From Euphorbia lathyris (Eukaryota; Streptophyta; Magnoliopsida; Malpighiales; Euphorbiaceae): a stretch of 64,000 nucleotides of DNA. This document shows positions 1-11,190 of the stretch, piece after piece. The position numbers and the translations under genes were made by a program. How positions within the stretch are numbered: position 1 is the stretch's first letter; the number at the start of each line of letters is the position of its first letter. The stretch spans positions 17,326,001 to 17,390,000 of the forward strand of contig NC_088917.1 in the NCBI RefSeq assembly GCF_963576675.1, read 5' to 3'. The notes under the pieces are model-generated. The model had not been told where the DNA came from, made no database searches, and saw only the letters and a list, made by a program, of their open reading frames with translations.

Positions 1-1557
1 AGTAGATATAACCATATCGGGTATGGTCGTCTATGAAGCTTATGAAGTATCTGAATCCTCCTATTGCTTGGATTGACATAGGACCGCATACATCGGAATG
101 TATTAATCTTAGAGTGTCTGATACACGCTCACCTTTATTGCTAAAGGGTGTGTTTGTCATTTTACCTTTTAAACATGCTTCGCATGTTTCCAATGATTTA
201 GGATCAATTGAATTTATAAGCCCATCTTGATGTAGCTTAAGCATGCGTCTTTTGTTTATATGGCCTAAACGACAATGCCACAAGTAAGTTGAATTATCTA
301 GCTTATGTCTTTTGGTATCAATTGCGAAAACAGAAATTTTGTCATCTAGCACATAAATCCCATTTTGTGATATTCCTGAAAAATAGAAAATCCCATCTCT
401 ATAAAAATCGCAATGTTTGTCTTTTATTGAAATATGAAAACCGTCGTCAACAAGACGGCTAATAGAAATAATGTTGCGAGACATTTCTGGAACATACAAA
501 CAGTTTCCCAATTCTATTACAAGCCTAGAGGGAAAATTTAAAGCATAATCTCCAATGGCGAGGGCGGCAACTCTTGCTCCATTTCCTACTCGCAAATTTA
601 TGCTTCCTTTCTTCAGTTCCCTAGTCCGATTTAGTTCCTGCATATTTGTACAAATATGAGATCCACATCCGGTATTAAGTACCCAAGATTCAGACTGTGA
701 AACTGTATTTATTTCAATATAAAACATACCAGATGTTGAAGCACCGCCTTTTCCCTTCTTGAGGGAGGCTAGGTACTCCTTGCAGTTCCTTCTCCAATGC
801 CCGTCTTTACCACAGAAGTGGCACTCTCCCTTGGGCTTCTTCACTTCCTTTTCCTTAGCTCTAGTGGGCATGGCTCCCTTGCCTTCTTGGGATATTTAGG
901 ATTGGGAAAATTCCCCTTCCTCTTCTTTGATGCCTCTATGATAAGAGCCGGTATTGCCTTGTCTTTCTTCATATTGGGCTCAACTGACTTGAGCATATTT
1001 GCAAGCTCTTCAAGAGAGGTTTGCAAGTCATTCATCTGGTAGTTCATGATGAACTGTGAATAACTGTCTGGGAGGGATTGAAGAATTAAGTCTATGCTTA
1101 GTTCGTTATCCATCGCGAATCCAATACTAGAAAGTTTGGTAATACAGCCAATCATCTTGACACAATGTGTCATCACAGATGTGCCCTCTTGCATCCTGCA
1201 ACGATATAGCAACTTGGATATCTCGTAGCGTTCGCACCTAGTCTGTTTCCCAAACAGCTCCTTAAGGTGCATGATGATGGAATAGGCATCCATTTCCTCA
1301 TGTTGCCTTTGCAATTCCGGTGTCATCGATGCAAGTATGATGCATCCCGCATGATCATCATCAGCTTTGTGCTTCTGGTAAGCATCAATTTCTTCGATGG
1401 GAGCATCATCAGCTGGGATAGGGGGTATCGTTGTATCAAGTACATACCCTATCTTATCAAACATCAAAACAATTTTGAGGTTACGAAACCAGTCGGTGAA
1501 GTTTGAACCGTTCAATTTGTTATCGGTAAGAATGTTTTGCAGATTGGTTTTAGTCAT
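1..1557 (-). pseudogene. copia gag-protease-integrase, frameshifted
   Basis: The gag domain (UBN2 type, about 230 residues) starts at 1557 with MTKTNLQNIL and contains the typical NFTDWFRNLKIVL stretch. A CX2CX4HX4C zinc knuckle (CHFCGKDGHWRRNC) lies near 810-770 but in another frame: a one-base indel near 870-880 ends the gag frame at 841. Downstream the frame is open: protease near 690, then the GAG-pre-integrase HHCC region (HCRLGH, CEAC), then the start of the integrase core with HSDVCGP (first catalytic Asp) near 95. The protease active site reads N-T-G in place of D-T/S-G, which should abolish cleavage. The end of the protein is cut by the window. Confidence 0.88.
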
Positions 1558-3351
1558 GATTTTAAGAGTGTTTAATTAAACCTGAGAGTGAGAAAGAGTA
1601 AACGTATGTTATTCATTTGCTTTAAAGTATATCAATCTAAAATTATAGGCCTTTTAGTTTATTTTAGATTGCTCCCACTATTTTGCCAAATTAATAGCCC
1701 TCCATATTAATTCGAAGAATTTCAGAAATCCTTTAGTAAGCTAGGATCCTAACTCCTGAGATTTCGCCTTGAGTTTACTCAACAAGCTAGTCTCATTCGT
1801 TAGGTAGATTCATGTAATCAATCACATCTTTAATGTGATTCCTAGGCTATTGGGTTACTAACCAAATTAGTAACTAATATGCTATTCATATTAATCCCAA
1901 CCATATTGCCCATTAGTTTATGAAAACATGAGTTTACTCATCCAATTATCATAATCTAATTTAAGTATTACCCCATATTCATGAAAAGATTATTTTCAAT
2001 AATTCAGGTGTTACCATAAGACCTCGAGCTTGAGTTTACTCAACAACCCAAAGGCCCCCAGTACTGCCAGCTGAATTATAATATTAGGGAGGGGCAACCG
2101 ATTTTAATAACTTGCTTATTTACTTAACTTTTGATGAGGGATTTTATTTTAAGTCTCATAATTTAACTTAGTCTTGATTTTTTTTAGCATACATCAGACA
2201 CATACATTAGCGTTATGGACATATCATCTAAATTATTCCGTCGAGCCAGAGACGGAATAAAAGGCCAAACCTAGGGAATACTAACTATTACATATTTCTC
2301 TTTAGGTCCTCCGTCTTCTCCATGGCGCCTTGAAATTACATATTAATTTCTATTCTACTAAAGAAAACTTCAATTAACTTGAAGGGAATTAGATGAGAGG
2401 AGAAATTACAATAGATAGTAGAGAGGCAGGACTCGCAAGCCCTATTTCAAAAATACCAAAAGACTAAAAGAGGGTCCAAATATGTCCATAACTCTAAACA
2501 TGCATAGACTCAATTAAATAAATTTAATTGGTTGATTACATAAATACTTTATGTAATATTTAGGTTAATCACATTAACACATCAAATCAAATTTCATCCA
2601 ATTTTACTTCTAATAGTTTCGTATCTTCTATATTAACCTTTTAGATTAATATAACTATACAAAACTTTAATTTATGCATGTTCCAATTATTTTGATTTCA
2701 ATTCATTTAATACTTTTGATTTACAAATAGGTAAAACAAACTTTTAAATAAATTTTCATTCGATAATCAAAACAGAAAACTTTTAATTTCTGAAACATAT
2801 ATATACATATACAAATATATTTAAAAACTGATTTTAAAACAAGTGGGTCTTGGGCCGGGCCCGAGGATGCGGCTGCTGCCGTATGGCAGTAGCCCTAGCG
2901 TGTCTGGCCAGCCGCTGCCTTGCGGCAGCGGCAGCCAGACGCTGCGCGGTTGCTGCCGTGAGGCAGCAACCGTGCGACAGCAGCCGGGTCGCGCGCTGTC
3001 CAAATTTTTTTTTAAATTATGTATATATATATATCAGTTTTAAAACGGTTTCAAAACGATTTTCAGAAAATAAGAAAACCTATTATAGATTTTCCGTTTT
3101 ATCTTTAGAATCAATAAAATTAACTTTTATTAATCTAACTATAAAACTAATAGATTTTGTTATAATGATTATCAACCGAAATAATTAGGAACATATGCAT
3201 AAACTATTTTAATTAACAATTAATTAAAACTTATTTATCTTTAGAACTAATTAATCAAAACAGTTTTGTTAATTAACCTAACTATAAATATTTATTCAAC
3301 CTGATTGAAAAACTTCTAAATTTTCATATATGAAATAACGGATTTAACGTT
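1558..3351 (-). other. copia 5' leader (untranslated)
   Basis: AT-rich, non-coding region between the primer binding site and gag. It has no open frame of note except inside the GC-rich hairpin block at 2851-3000. Such a long leader is unusual for a copia element. Confidence 0.7.
2851..3000. repeat. three tandem GC-rich hairpins in the copia leader
   Basis: A strongly GC-rich block inside an AT-rich leader. Hairpins: 2871-2880/2885-2894 (10-bp stem, one mismatch, 4-nt loop), 2911-2919/2924-2932 (perfect 9-bp stem, loop TTGC, extended by 2902-2908/2934-2940), and 2948-2957/2962-2971 (perfect 10-bp stem, loop GTGA). The loops are about 38 bp apart, and all stems share the core GCTGCC/GGCAGC. 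Confidence 0.8.
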
Positions 3352-3364
3352 GCCTCTGATACCA
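3352..3364 (-). other. primer binding site, initiator tRNA-Met type
   Basis: The minus strand reads TGGTATCAGAGGC one base after the LTR end, matching 11 of 12 bases of the usual plant copia site TGGTATCAGAGC. Confidence 0.85.
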
Positions 3365-3365
3365 A

Positions 3366-5189
3366 TGAAGGAAAATAGGCAAACGTATAGCAGCGGAAAT
3401 ATAAAAAAATTTAACCTATTTCCATTAATCCAAGATCTGTTAATCGTTATTTCATATAAAAAGGGATAAAAGAAATACCTTTTAGAAGTTCTATCTACCG
3501 TTGCAAATGAAGTGCCCACAACTCTTACTTCGAGTTCCCGAGCACAAAAATAAGACAAAGGAAGATCAAGTTAAAATCAACCGTTTATAACAACCAAAGT
3601 AGATTGTCTCTAATTAATCAACACAAGATCACGGATAAAGAGAAAGAGATGAAAATCAATTGAAAGGAAGGAAGCGGTAGATAATCTGCTCCTCGAACAG
3701 GGGGTCGAAATTCTCTCTCTTGGTTTTCTTAGTGTATCTCGAAAATCACCATATAGAGGGGTATTTATAATCTCTTGTATCTAATCCCTAGTTAGATAGA
3801 ATTAGGTTACTGAATAAGAATTTAATTCGGAATAGAATTCTTAATTATTATCTATTAATATATCTAAATATAAAGATAATAATAATAACCTTTATTGGAT
3901 AATAATAGGAGTAATTTTAATCTCATTAAAACTCCTAATTTAATTATCCTTTTATTAATTTAATTCATGATCCTAATCTAATTAGGATTGATAAAATCAA
4001 ATTAATTATTTATGTACTAATACATAAATTTCGCCCCCCTATAGTTACTGGGCCCTATTGGGCTCAGTTGGGCTTCCATTAATTAATTAACATCTGTTTC
4101 TCTTTTGGGTTCCAAGTCTTATGTGTGACCCATTAGGTTCTTATTGCTTCTAGCCGTATGCAACTATTAAATTAATTTTCAAAGAATTATATTTAATCTT
4201 TGCATAACGGAATGATGTACGCAAAATGTGATTGGCAAGTCCGTAATCATTCCCCCAGAGCTATAAGAAGACAGGTTGATTCTGTCGTTGACCTTTCCAT
4301 ATTAGTTACAGTATAATTCGATCCTTTATCAACTACATCCTTGAACTGAATCTTATGACTATGGATAATGTCAAGTCACATATAGCGAGACGTTCGTTTT
4401 ACTTGTACAAGCCGAGTCAACTCCAATTAGATAGGTTAAGAGAAATCTGCATTTCAATCTTAAGTTATCACCTTGCAAGGATTTAGAGTCAAGTCTTCCA
4501 CAAGCGATCCATGGACATATCTCCCATTTATCGGGAGTGATAAATGCTCAATCCAATGTATAACTATCCTGCAATTACTTCCTGTGATACCCAACGTCTG
4601 CTGTTCACACCCCAGAGTCATCTCTGTTAAGGATCGTGTTACAACAGGATCAAAGCGTCACATTCCGTAATCCAGAATTACTAATTAACATTCCTTTGAG
4701 TCTGAGGATTACTTATACCTATTAATACAAATGAGATAAACAGGTGACAAGGATAAATCTACCCATCCTGTTATCTCAAGTCGGGTCCCCAATCCTAATG
4801 AACTTCTTTTCATTGGATCCATGTAACTGTCCAGATATCTGTATATATGAAGCTTGTGAGATCAGCTTTCTGTCGGGACAGAAGACATTGTTACATGCAA
4901 GTCTCAACAGTAATATGTCAATCCTGAACATATTACTTGACTTGGGGTGGTTTTAAGTTTATTAGTTTATTATAAAGTTTCGTCTCACTTCATGCTTGTA
5001 TGAACACTTTATAATCACTTTAAACAAACTTACGGATTTCCTTTTATTAGACTTTATTTAGTTCTTAAAGGGATTGCCTTTATATAGTTATGAAAACATA
5101 TCTCATTAAAACAAACGATATAAAGAACACTTCATTTATATTAAGTTCGTATCCTAGAACAATTGTCTATAGGACACTAAACCCCAACA
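3366..5189 (-). repeat. 5' LTR of the copia element (1824 bp)
   Basis: On the minus strand it begins TGTTGGGGTTTAGTG at 5189 and ends CCTTCA at 3366, next to the primer binding site. The TG...CA termini are canonical. It is long for a copia LTR. The partner LTR lies outside the window. Confidence 0.82.
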
Positions 5190-5882
5190 TTTTTCACCAA
5201 TAAATTAATTACAAACAAATAAATTATGATTTTCACCAATAAATTTATAATATTAAATACCAAGTTTAGATGGACACAATTTTTACCAGTAAATTAAGTC
5301 TAAAGTTCTCACAATTGTATTCTCAAAAACTCAACAATTGTATTCTCATATTTTTATTGTATTCTTCAAAAATGTCAAGTTCGGATGGATACAATTTTTA
5401 CCAATCGAGCGTAAATGCTATTAGAAATATGTGGGATGAAGCAGATGAGCAAATGGAACTTGAGTTCTTGCAACAAATATCACAACCACCTCAACGTAGA
5501 AAATATGTAGATCAAAATCGTGAAGAAGGTGCATCACGTTTGTATAAGGACTACTTTGCTGACCAACCAGTATACGATGATACTTTTTTCGAGAAAATTT
5601 CACATGAGTAGACCGTTGTTCATACGTATTGTGGAGGCATTGAGGAATCACACAGTGTATTTCCAATAGAGGATTGATGCAACAAAGAAGAAAGGACTTA
5701 CTCCACTTCAGAAATGCACAGAGGCGCTTCGTATGGTTGCATATGGAGAAGCCGTTGATCGTGATCGAAGATGAGTACATTAGAATTGCTGAGTGTACTG
5801 CATTTGAATGTCTTGAAATTTTTTGTCATGGTATTGTAAGGTGTTCAGAGCAGTTTATATGAGGAAGCCTAATGCTGCTGAT

Positions 5883-6263
5883 TTTTTTATTTTTTTGAAA
5901 GCTATTTGACATTTGCTATATTATAGAAAGCTATTTGCTATATATATAAATCAAAGCTATTTGCTATATTATAGAGCTCCATTCAATCCAAATTATTTAT
6001 TTTTTATTTTTTTAAATGACATTTGCATCGGCCGTTTAAAAGGGCCGATGCAAATGAGACTACATTTGCATCAGCCCTTTAAAAAATGTGATGCAAATGC
6101 CACATCATTTGCATCGGCCCTTTAAAAAATGTGATGCAAATGCTACATCATTTGCATCGACCCTTTAAAAAATGTGATGCAAATGCTACATCATTTGCAT
6201 CGGCCAACGGCCGATGCAAATGGCCCTAAACGGCCGATGCAAATGGCCATTTTTCTACTAGTG
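5883..6263. mobile_element. CACTA-like insertion fragment inside the Harbinger transposase
   Basis: The right end reads TTTTTCTACTAGTG, the reverse complement of a CACTA terminus (CACTAGTAGAAAAATGG). Inward of it lie subterminal repeats (6022-6245). The left end is only AT-rich and shows no CACTA terminus. Transposase homology stops at 5882 and resumes at 6264, so the insertion interrupts it cleanly. Confidence 0.68.
6022..6245. repeat. subterminal tandem and inverted repeats (GCATCGGCC type)
   Basis: Alternating copies of ATTTGCATCGGCC and its complement GGCCGATGCAAAT, joined by TTTAAAAAATGTGATGCAA spacers. There are about four direct units of roughly 45-50 bp. CACTA elements typically carry subterminal transposase-binding repeats of this kind. 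Confidence 0.75.
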
Positions 6264-7478
6264 GTTCATCGCTTATTTCAAATGCACGAGGAAACCCATG
6301 GGTTCCATGGGATGCTTGGAAGTCTTGAATGCATGCATTGGGCTTGAAAAAATTATCATGTTGGGTGGAAAGGACAATACACTAGAGGAGATCATAGGGT
6401 TCCTACAATCATGCTTGAAGTAGTCACTTCACAAGATCTGTGAATTTGACATGTGTTCTTTGGTGTTGCTGGGTCGAACAACGACCTCAATATGTTGAAC
6501 ATATCACATTTGTTTCGAGACAAATTACAAGGAGTAGCCCCAAAAGAGCAATACACTTTCAATAACAAGGTGTACAAGATGGGATACTACCTAACAGATG
6601 GTATATATCCCGACTAGACTGCATTTGTGAAAAGCTTTCCACATGCAGTTGAACCAAAGAAATTCACTTTCAAACAGAAGCACGAGAGTGCAAGGAAGAA
6701 TGTTGAACGGGCATTTGGGGTACTACAAGCCCGTTTTGCTATTGTTCGTGGACTAGCTAGGCTTTAGGACCAAAGTAAATTGCATGATATTATGGTAGCT
6801 TGTATTATACTACATAATATGATTATCGAAGATGAGTGACACCTGTTCTCCAGAACCTATCCTTTAGAAGTATATAAACCAGTCGGTATTAATTGAAAAC
6901 CTTCGTCATGGACCTGCTCCTAATTTTACGGCTTACCTCACATCGGATTTATAGCTCCTTAGTAGAGTCACCCATATGAATCTCAAACTCGATCTAGTTG
7001 AATGTATATGACAACATTTCAGAGTCACCGACCTTAATGCATGATTCTATTAAAATATTATGTTATTTCGCCGTATGTAATTTGTGTTTTAATCAATTAA
7101 TAATAATTATTCCAAGAGTGTTTTTTTAATTTTTTTTCAATTAATAAATAATTAATCACATAATATTTTTTTATTTATTTAGTAATAATTATTTCTTTAT
7201 TTAATTTTATTGAAATAATAATACGTATTAAATTAATTATTATATTGGATAAATATTTTTATAGTATTAATAATTAGTATTGAATTTATTATATTGTTGG
7301 GTAAAAATTAGTAATTGTATGTTAATTGAATAAATATAGAGTTTTTTATGACAAGTGGGGCCTACCAAAATTTGAAGTAATAAATTACTCTAATGGTATG
7401 CAATTATAGAGTGTTATTTTGAATGATGTGGATGTGATAAGTAACAAAGTTTATTACTTACCATTAGGGGTGCTCTTA

Positions 7479-7879
7479 TGGATTTATTATTCAACATAGT
7501 TTGTCTCTTTCTACTCCATTAAAATCAGCTGCTACTGCCTCTGCCTGCACACAACTGCTAGTATTAGGTACCGTATGTATTAATTCAAAGTTCATTGAAA
7601 TTTGAATTTTTTTTTATATTCATATTATTATATAATATACCAAGTACTAATTTTTTTCAAACTTTTTTCTTTTTCTAATTATAATGTTTTGCTGAACAAG
7701 TTTTATTTAATTTTCTTTAATTGAATTCTTTTTTCAAACATTTAAATTTTCCTTAAAATTTATTACTTATTAATTTATGCTATATATTTTATTAATTTGA
7801 TGTTTTGAACTTTTTTTTGCCTTGTTTTGCATTTATTAATACCAATTTGAAAATTCTTTTTTTTTTTTTTTATCTTGGT
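7479..7879. other. AT-rich spacer, nothing recognised
   Basis: Between the Harbinger end and the first recognisable hAT-like coding sequence. It consists of poly-T and poly-A-rich sequence. The 5' end and TTF zinc finger of the hAT-like element should lie here but I cannot see them. Confidence 0.5.
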
Positions 7880-9226
7880 CATAATATTCAGAATGAGCTA
7901 ATACTTTTGTTAGCGAGCGATGTTAAGAGCAAAATTGTTTGAGAGGCAAAATATTTTTCTGTTATTCTTGATTGTACTCTCGATATTAGTCATGAAGAAC
8001 AAATGAGTCTCATTCTGAGATTTGTTAATGTTTCTACTAGTCCCATAACGGTGGAAGAGTTTTTCATTGGATTTTTGAAAGTTATTGAAACAATAGAGGG
8101 TGCACTTTTCCTTGAGCTTAAAGATGCTATTAGAAATCTAAAACTTGATTTTAGTGATATAAGCGGGCAAGGTCATGACAATGGTTCCAATATGAGGGGA
8201 TAATACAAAGGTGTAAGTAGTAGGGTACTAAAAGAGTATCATAGAGCATTTTACTCTCCGTGTGATTGTCATTCTCTTAATCTTGCACTTTGAGATATGG
8301 CCATGAGTTCTATTCAAGCTAAATCATTTTATGGAGTCGTACAAAGGATTTATAGATTATTCTTTGGCTCAACAAAACGATGGGAGGTTCTTAAATCTTA
8401 TGTGAAAGATCAGAATGGGAAAGGGCTTACACTAAAGTCATGGTCAGATACATGTTAGGAAAGTTGTGTTGCTAGTGTAAGGGCAATAAGATTTCAAGCT
8501 CCTCAGATAAGAGATGCATTACTTCATCTAGTAGAATATAGTGCTGATGCAACCACAACAAGTGATGCAAGTTCTTTAGCAAATTATGAACTTCAAAACT
8601 TTGATTTCCTTGTTGGCATAGTTATTTGGTTTGAAATTCTACAAAAAGTGAATAAAGTTAGCAAGATTCTCCAAAGTAAGGATATGAATATTGAGGCATG
8701 TATTAATCTCTTGCAAGATCTCATTCTTTTTTTTTGAAGAGTATAGAAATAATGGATTTGAAATTGCAAAAAGTGAAGCTAAGAAGATTGCTTTAGACAT
8801 GGAGGTTGAACCCACTTTTCGCGAAACTCGTATTCGTCTTAAAAAAGGTTTTTTTATGGGAATACCAGGGATGAACCAATTCAAGTGGCTGAAAAATCTT
8901 TTGAAGTCAATTATTTTTAAATATAATTGATAATGCTCCCTCTTCGCTCACTACAAGATTTGAGCAATTTAAAAATATGAAGATGTTTTTGGATTCTTAT
9001 TTAATTTGAGCAAGTTGAAAGCTATGGAGGATGAGAGAATGAAGCATACGTATACTACACTTGAGATTTTTATGAAAGATGGAGATGATTCAGATATTGA
9101 TGGTCTTGACTTATTTTCAGAATTGTAATTGTTGAGAAAATCATTACTAGATAACTTAACCAAACCAGTTAAAGTGTTAGATTACATCAAGAATTTGCAT
9201 CTTCATTTTTCTAATACTTGGGTTGC
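7880..9226 (+). pseudogene. hAT-like transposase (TTF/DUF4371 type), central part, broken
   Basis: The reading matches plant TTF-type zinc-finger (ZMYM1-like) transposases in order: [50 protein letters not shown] near 8160-8200, a CDCHSLNLAL-type motif near 8260, FGVVQRIYRLFFGSTKRWEVL near 8330-8390, GFEIAKSEAKKIALDMEVEP near 8755-8810, and DIDGLDLFSEL near 9095. The N-terminal zinc finger is missing and stops and frameshifts are frequent. The frame is cut at 9226 by the Athila element and resumes at 18622. The GTTGC at 9222-9226 is repeated at 18622-18626. Confidence 0.85.
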
Positions 9227-11023
9227 TGATAGGGGCGTTTCGTCCCTATCTTTTAGCGTGATTTATGGTTTAATTTTGGATGAAATAAATAAGTTTAATT
9301 GCAAAAATAGAGTGTTTTAATAAAATAGCAAAATAAAAATAAACTCCGTACTTTCGGTTAATTTTTCCTTATTTTTGATTAATTCAGAAAATAAAACGTC
9401 AAGCTAACTCGGCTCTCGAGAATTGTATTTCAGGTACGAGCAAGAAGTGAAAATCTACCAAAATACGCGGGGCGTGGAACACTTAGTCAGAAATAATTGC
9501 CTTATCCACAGGTACCACGTGGGATCTACTCAGCAATACACGGGGCGTATCAACAACCACGCGAGGCGTGGAACATGTGTCAGAAATGATAAGCCTAATC
9601 CTGAAAGTCAGACTGCATGGTCTCCCTGAGTCAACTACCCTACGCGGGATGTACCACCTTACACGCGGGGCGTGTAAGGAAGTTCTTCAATCCAAAAAGC
9701 TCAGAGACTCATTTATGCGGGGCGTGCCTCAGCTACGCAGTGCGTAAATGACCCAATTCAAGCAATAAAATCTCAAAAACTCAAACACGCGAAGCGCATC
9801 CCAGTCTACGCGGGGCGTGATTGAGACAACAAGATCTGGAATTGGTCCACATGTAGGAGATTTCTGACGGAATGGGCAATTACGCGGGGCGTACTACACC
9901 ATACGCGAGGCGTATCATGGGAAATCTACAGAAAATCATGTTCCTCCATGCTTGTATCTTATGAAATTACAATTTTGCCCTAGCTTGATGTGTATAAATA
10001 GGAGTGACTAGCACTCATTTAGATATCTTTTTTGACCATAAACCGTAGACTTTGTATACACCTTTTGTTATACAATTGTTATTTTAGTTTGAGATTTTAG
10101 TTTACATAGCAATTCTCTTCCACCTTGAGAGCTTGTTCGTTGATTCCGGCATTCCGTCAAAGTTCCGTTCCTTCTCCGTCCACCAAGCTCGAAAGCTCCA
10201 CCTCCAAGTCCTAAGAGACGGCCTTGAGTCCGGTTAGCTAGTTCCGAGGGTGGATTCTTCCCTTTTCACTTGCTAATTAGCTTGTACTCTTCCTATGTAC
10301 TAGGCTTGGTTGTATTTCATATTTACATTCTCCATATTTATAATTTATGATTCATGATCTCTTTCTCTATATTTGTGTTTGATGTTTGCTACTTGTTTTG
10401 ATACTCGTAATTGATTATTGTGTAGGAGAACGCGATTTCCGACGCCATTCGGGCTATCTTTAGGGATTCATATAGGTGTTGCCTTACCGGAAGTGACGCT
10501 CCAGAAACCATAGGAATTGACAAACCACGGAACTTACGGGCCCTAATTTCTGGTCCCAAGCATTAGACACGCCTTGACTGGGAACCACGTAGTCTAAGTA
10601 CTTCACGGATCGGTCACACTACACGTAGTCGTCATTGGAAGAGTAAATCATTAACCGTTTATATATTGAGAGTCATTGTTTGTCATATTTATAACTTACC
10701 GCATCCCATATCATTTCGTAGAGTTTTGCTATATAAATTTGTCTCACCCGTAGTTAGGAGTAGTTTGTAGTTGCTCCCCGAATCAACTCAAAGTATTCAC
10801 CGCCTAGATAACGTATAAAACCGAGTTGTCTAATACTTGTAGTTATAAATCCCGTGGATTCGATACCCGGTCTTAACCGGATTATTACTTGATACGACGG
10901 GGTACACTTGCCCTTAAGTAGCCGCGTCTAGTAGAATCTAAGAACATGTGCATCCCTTACACTTATATATTCTCACCCATCATCCACACTCTATTCACAA
11001 CCTACTAGGCGTAAGCCCCATCA
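9227..11023 (+). repeat. 5' LTR of the Athila-type element (1797 bp)
   Basis: Starts TGATAGGGGCGTTTCG and ends AAGCCCCATCA. It contains 11 copies of the 11-bp motif ACGC-NNN-GCGT or close variants between 9465 and 9913. It is 21 bp shorter than the 3' LTR because one motif unit present at 17053-17073 is absent after 9475. Confidence 0.93.
9465..9913 (+). repeat. paired ACGC-NNN-GCGT motif array, 5' LTR
   Basis: Motif starts: 9465 (its partner is deleted), 9538 and 9559, 9642 and 9663, 9715 and 9735, 9787 and 9808, 9882 and 9903. Within a pair the starts are 20-21 bp apart and both copies have the same orientation (purine-rich centre GGG, GAG, AGG). Arms ACGC and GCGT are conserved more than the centre. 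Confidence 0.9.
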
Positions 11024-11029
11024 AGTTTT

Positions 11030-11047
11030 TGGCGCCGTTGCCGGGGA
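11030..11047 (+). other. primer binding site, tRNA-Asp type
   Basis: TGGCGCCGTTGCCGGGGA, six bases after the 5' LTR. It is complementary to the 3' end of plant tRNA-Asp, the primer typical of Athila/Tat elements. Confidence 0.9.
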
Positions 11048-11190
11048 TTTATAATTTCTTGCAATATTAGACAAAAACGTTTTATTGTTAGTCTAAGCAT
11101 TATTTTTGTATAAATTGTTTATATATACTCTTTATACTTTTTACTAACTATATTCTTTCTTGTTTATACTCCATTTTATTTATTTATTTT

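Larger units (their letters stand above)
1..5189 (-). mobile_element. Ty1/copia LTR retrotransposon, 5' part only
   Basis: Read on the minus strand, the order is LTR (5189-3366), primer binding site (3364-3352), a leader of about 1.8 kb, then gag, protease and integrase, running off the left edge of the window. Integrase directly after protease is the copia order. Reverse transcriptase, RNase H and the 3' LTR lie outside the window, so the target duplication cannot be tested. The coding frame is broken, so this copy is probably dead. It adjoins the 5' side of a Harbinger transposon and may have inserted into it. Confidence 0.88.
5372..7042 (+). pseudogene. Harbinger transposase (DDE_4 / ALP1-like), broken
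   Basis: Starts at ATG 5372 (MSSSDGYNFYQ) and follows the family colinearly: an acidic N-terminus with WDEADEQMELEFL, the REEGASRLYKDYF motif, KKGLTPLQKC near 5690, an insertion at 5883-6263, GMLGSLECMHW near 6315, GGYYL-type NGxxYxMGYYLTDGIYP near 6550-6610, and RNVERAFGVLQARFAIVRG near 6700. The C-terminus ends near 7042. There are many stops and frameshifts (5611, 6340, 6463, 6616, 6768). The residue expected to be the first catalytic Asp (family IDCMHW) is Glu here. In living elements the protein cuts and pastes the transposon together with a Myb-like partner; no partner gene is visible. Confidence 0.85.
5195..7478 (+). mobile_element. PIF/Harbinger DNA transposon, decayed
   Basis: Carries a degenerate Harbinger-type transposase. 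Its right end reads GGTAAGTAATA in reverse and ends GGGGTGCTC at 7475, followed by TTA (7476-7478), which fits a Harbinger inverted repeat plus the 3-bp TTA target duplication. The left terminal repeat is not visible; the copia LTR adjoins the 5' side. A non-homologous 381-bp segment is inserted at 5883-6263. Confidence 0.75.

Noticed and set aside
5421..5780. Minus-strand open frame of 119 codons
   Set aside because: Antisense of the Harbinger transposase, whose plus-strand reading matches the family colinearly.
9465..9913. CRISPR-like spaced repeats
   Set aside because: Plant nuclear context; repeats are paired 11-mers inside LTRs, spacing varies between pairs, and no cas genes are present.
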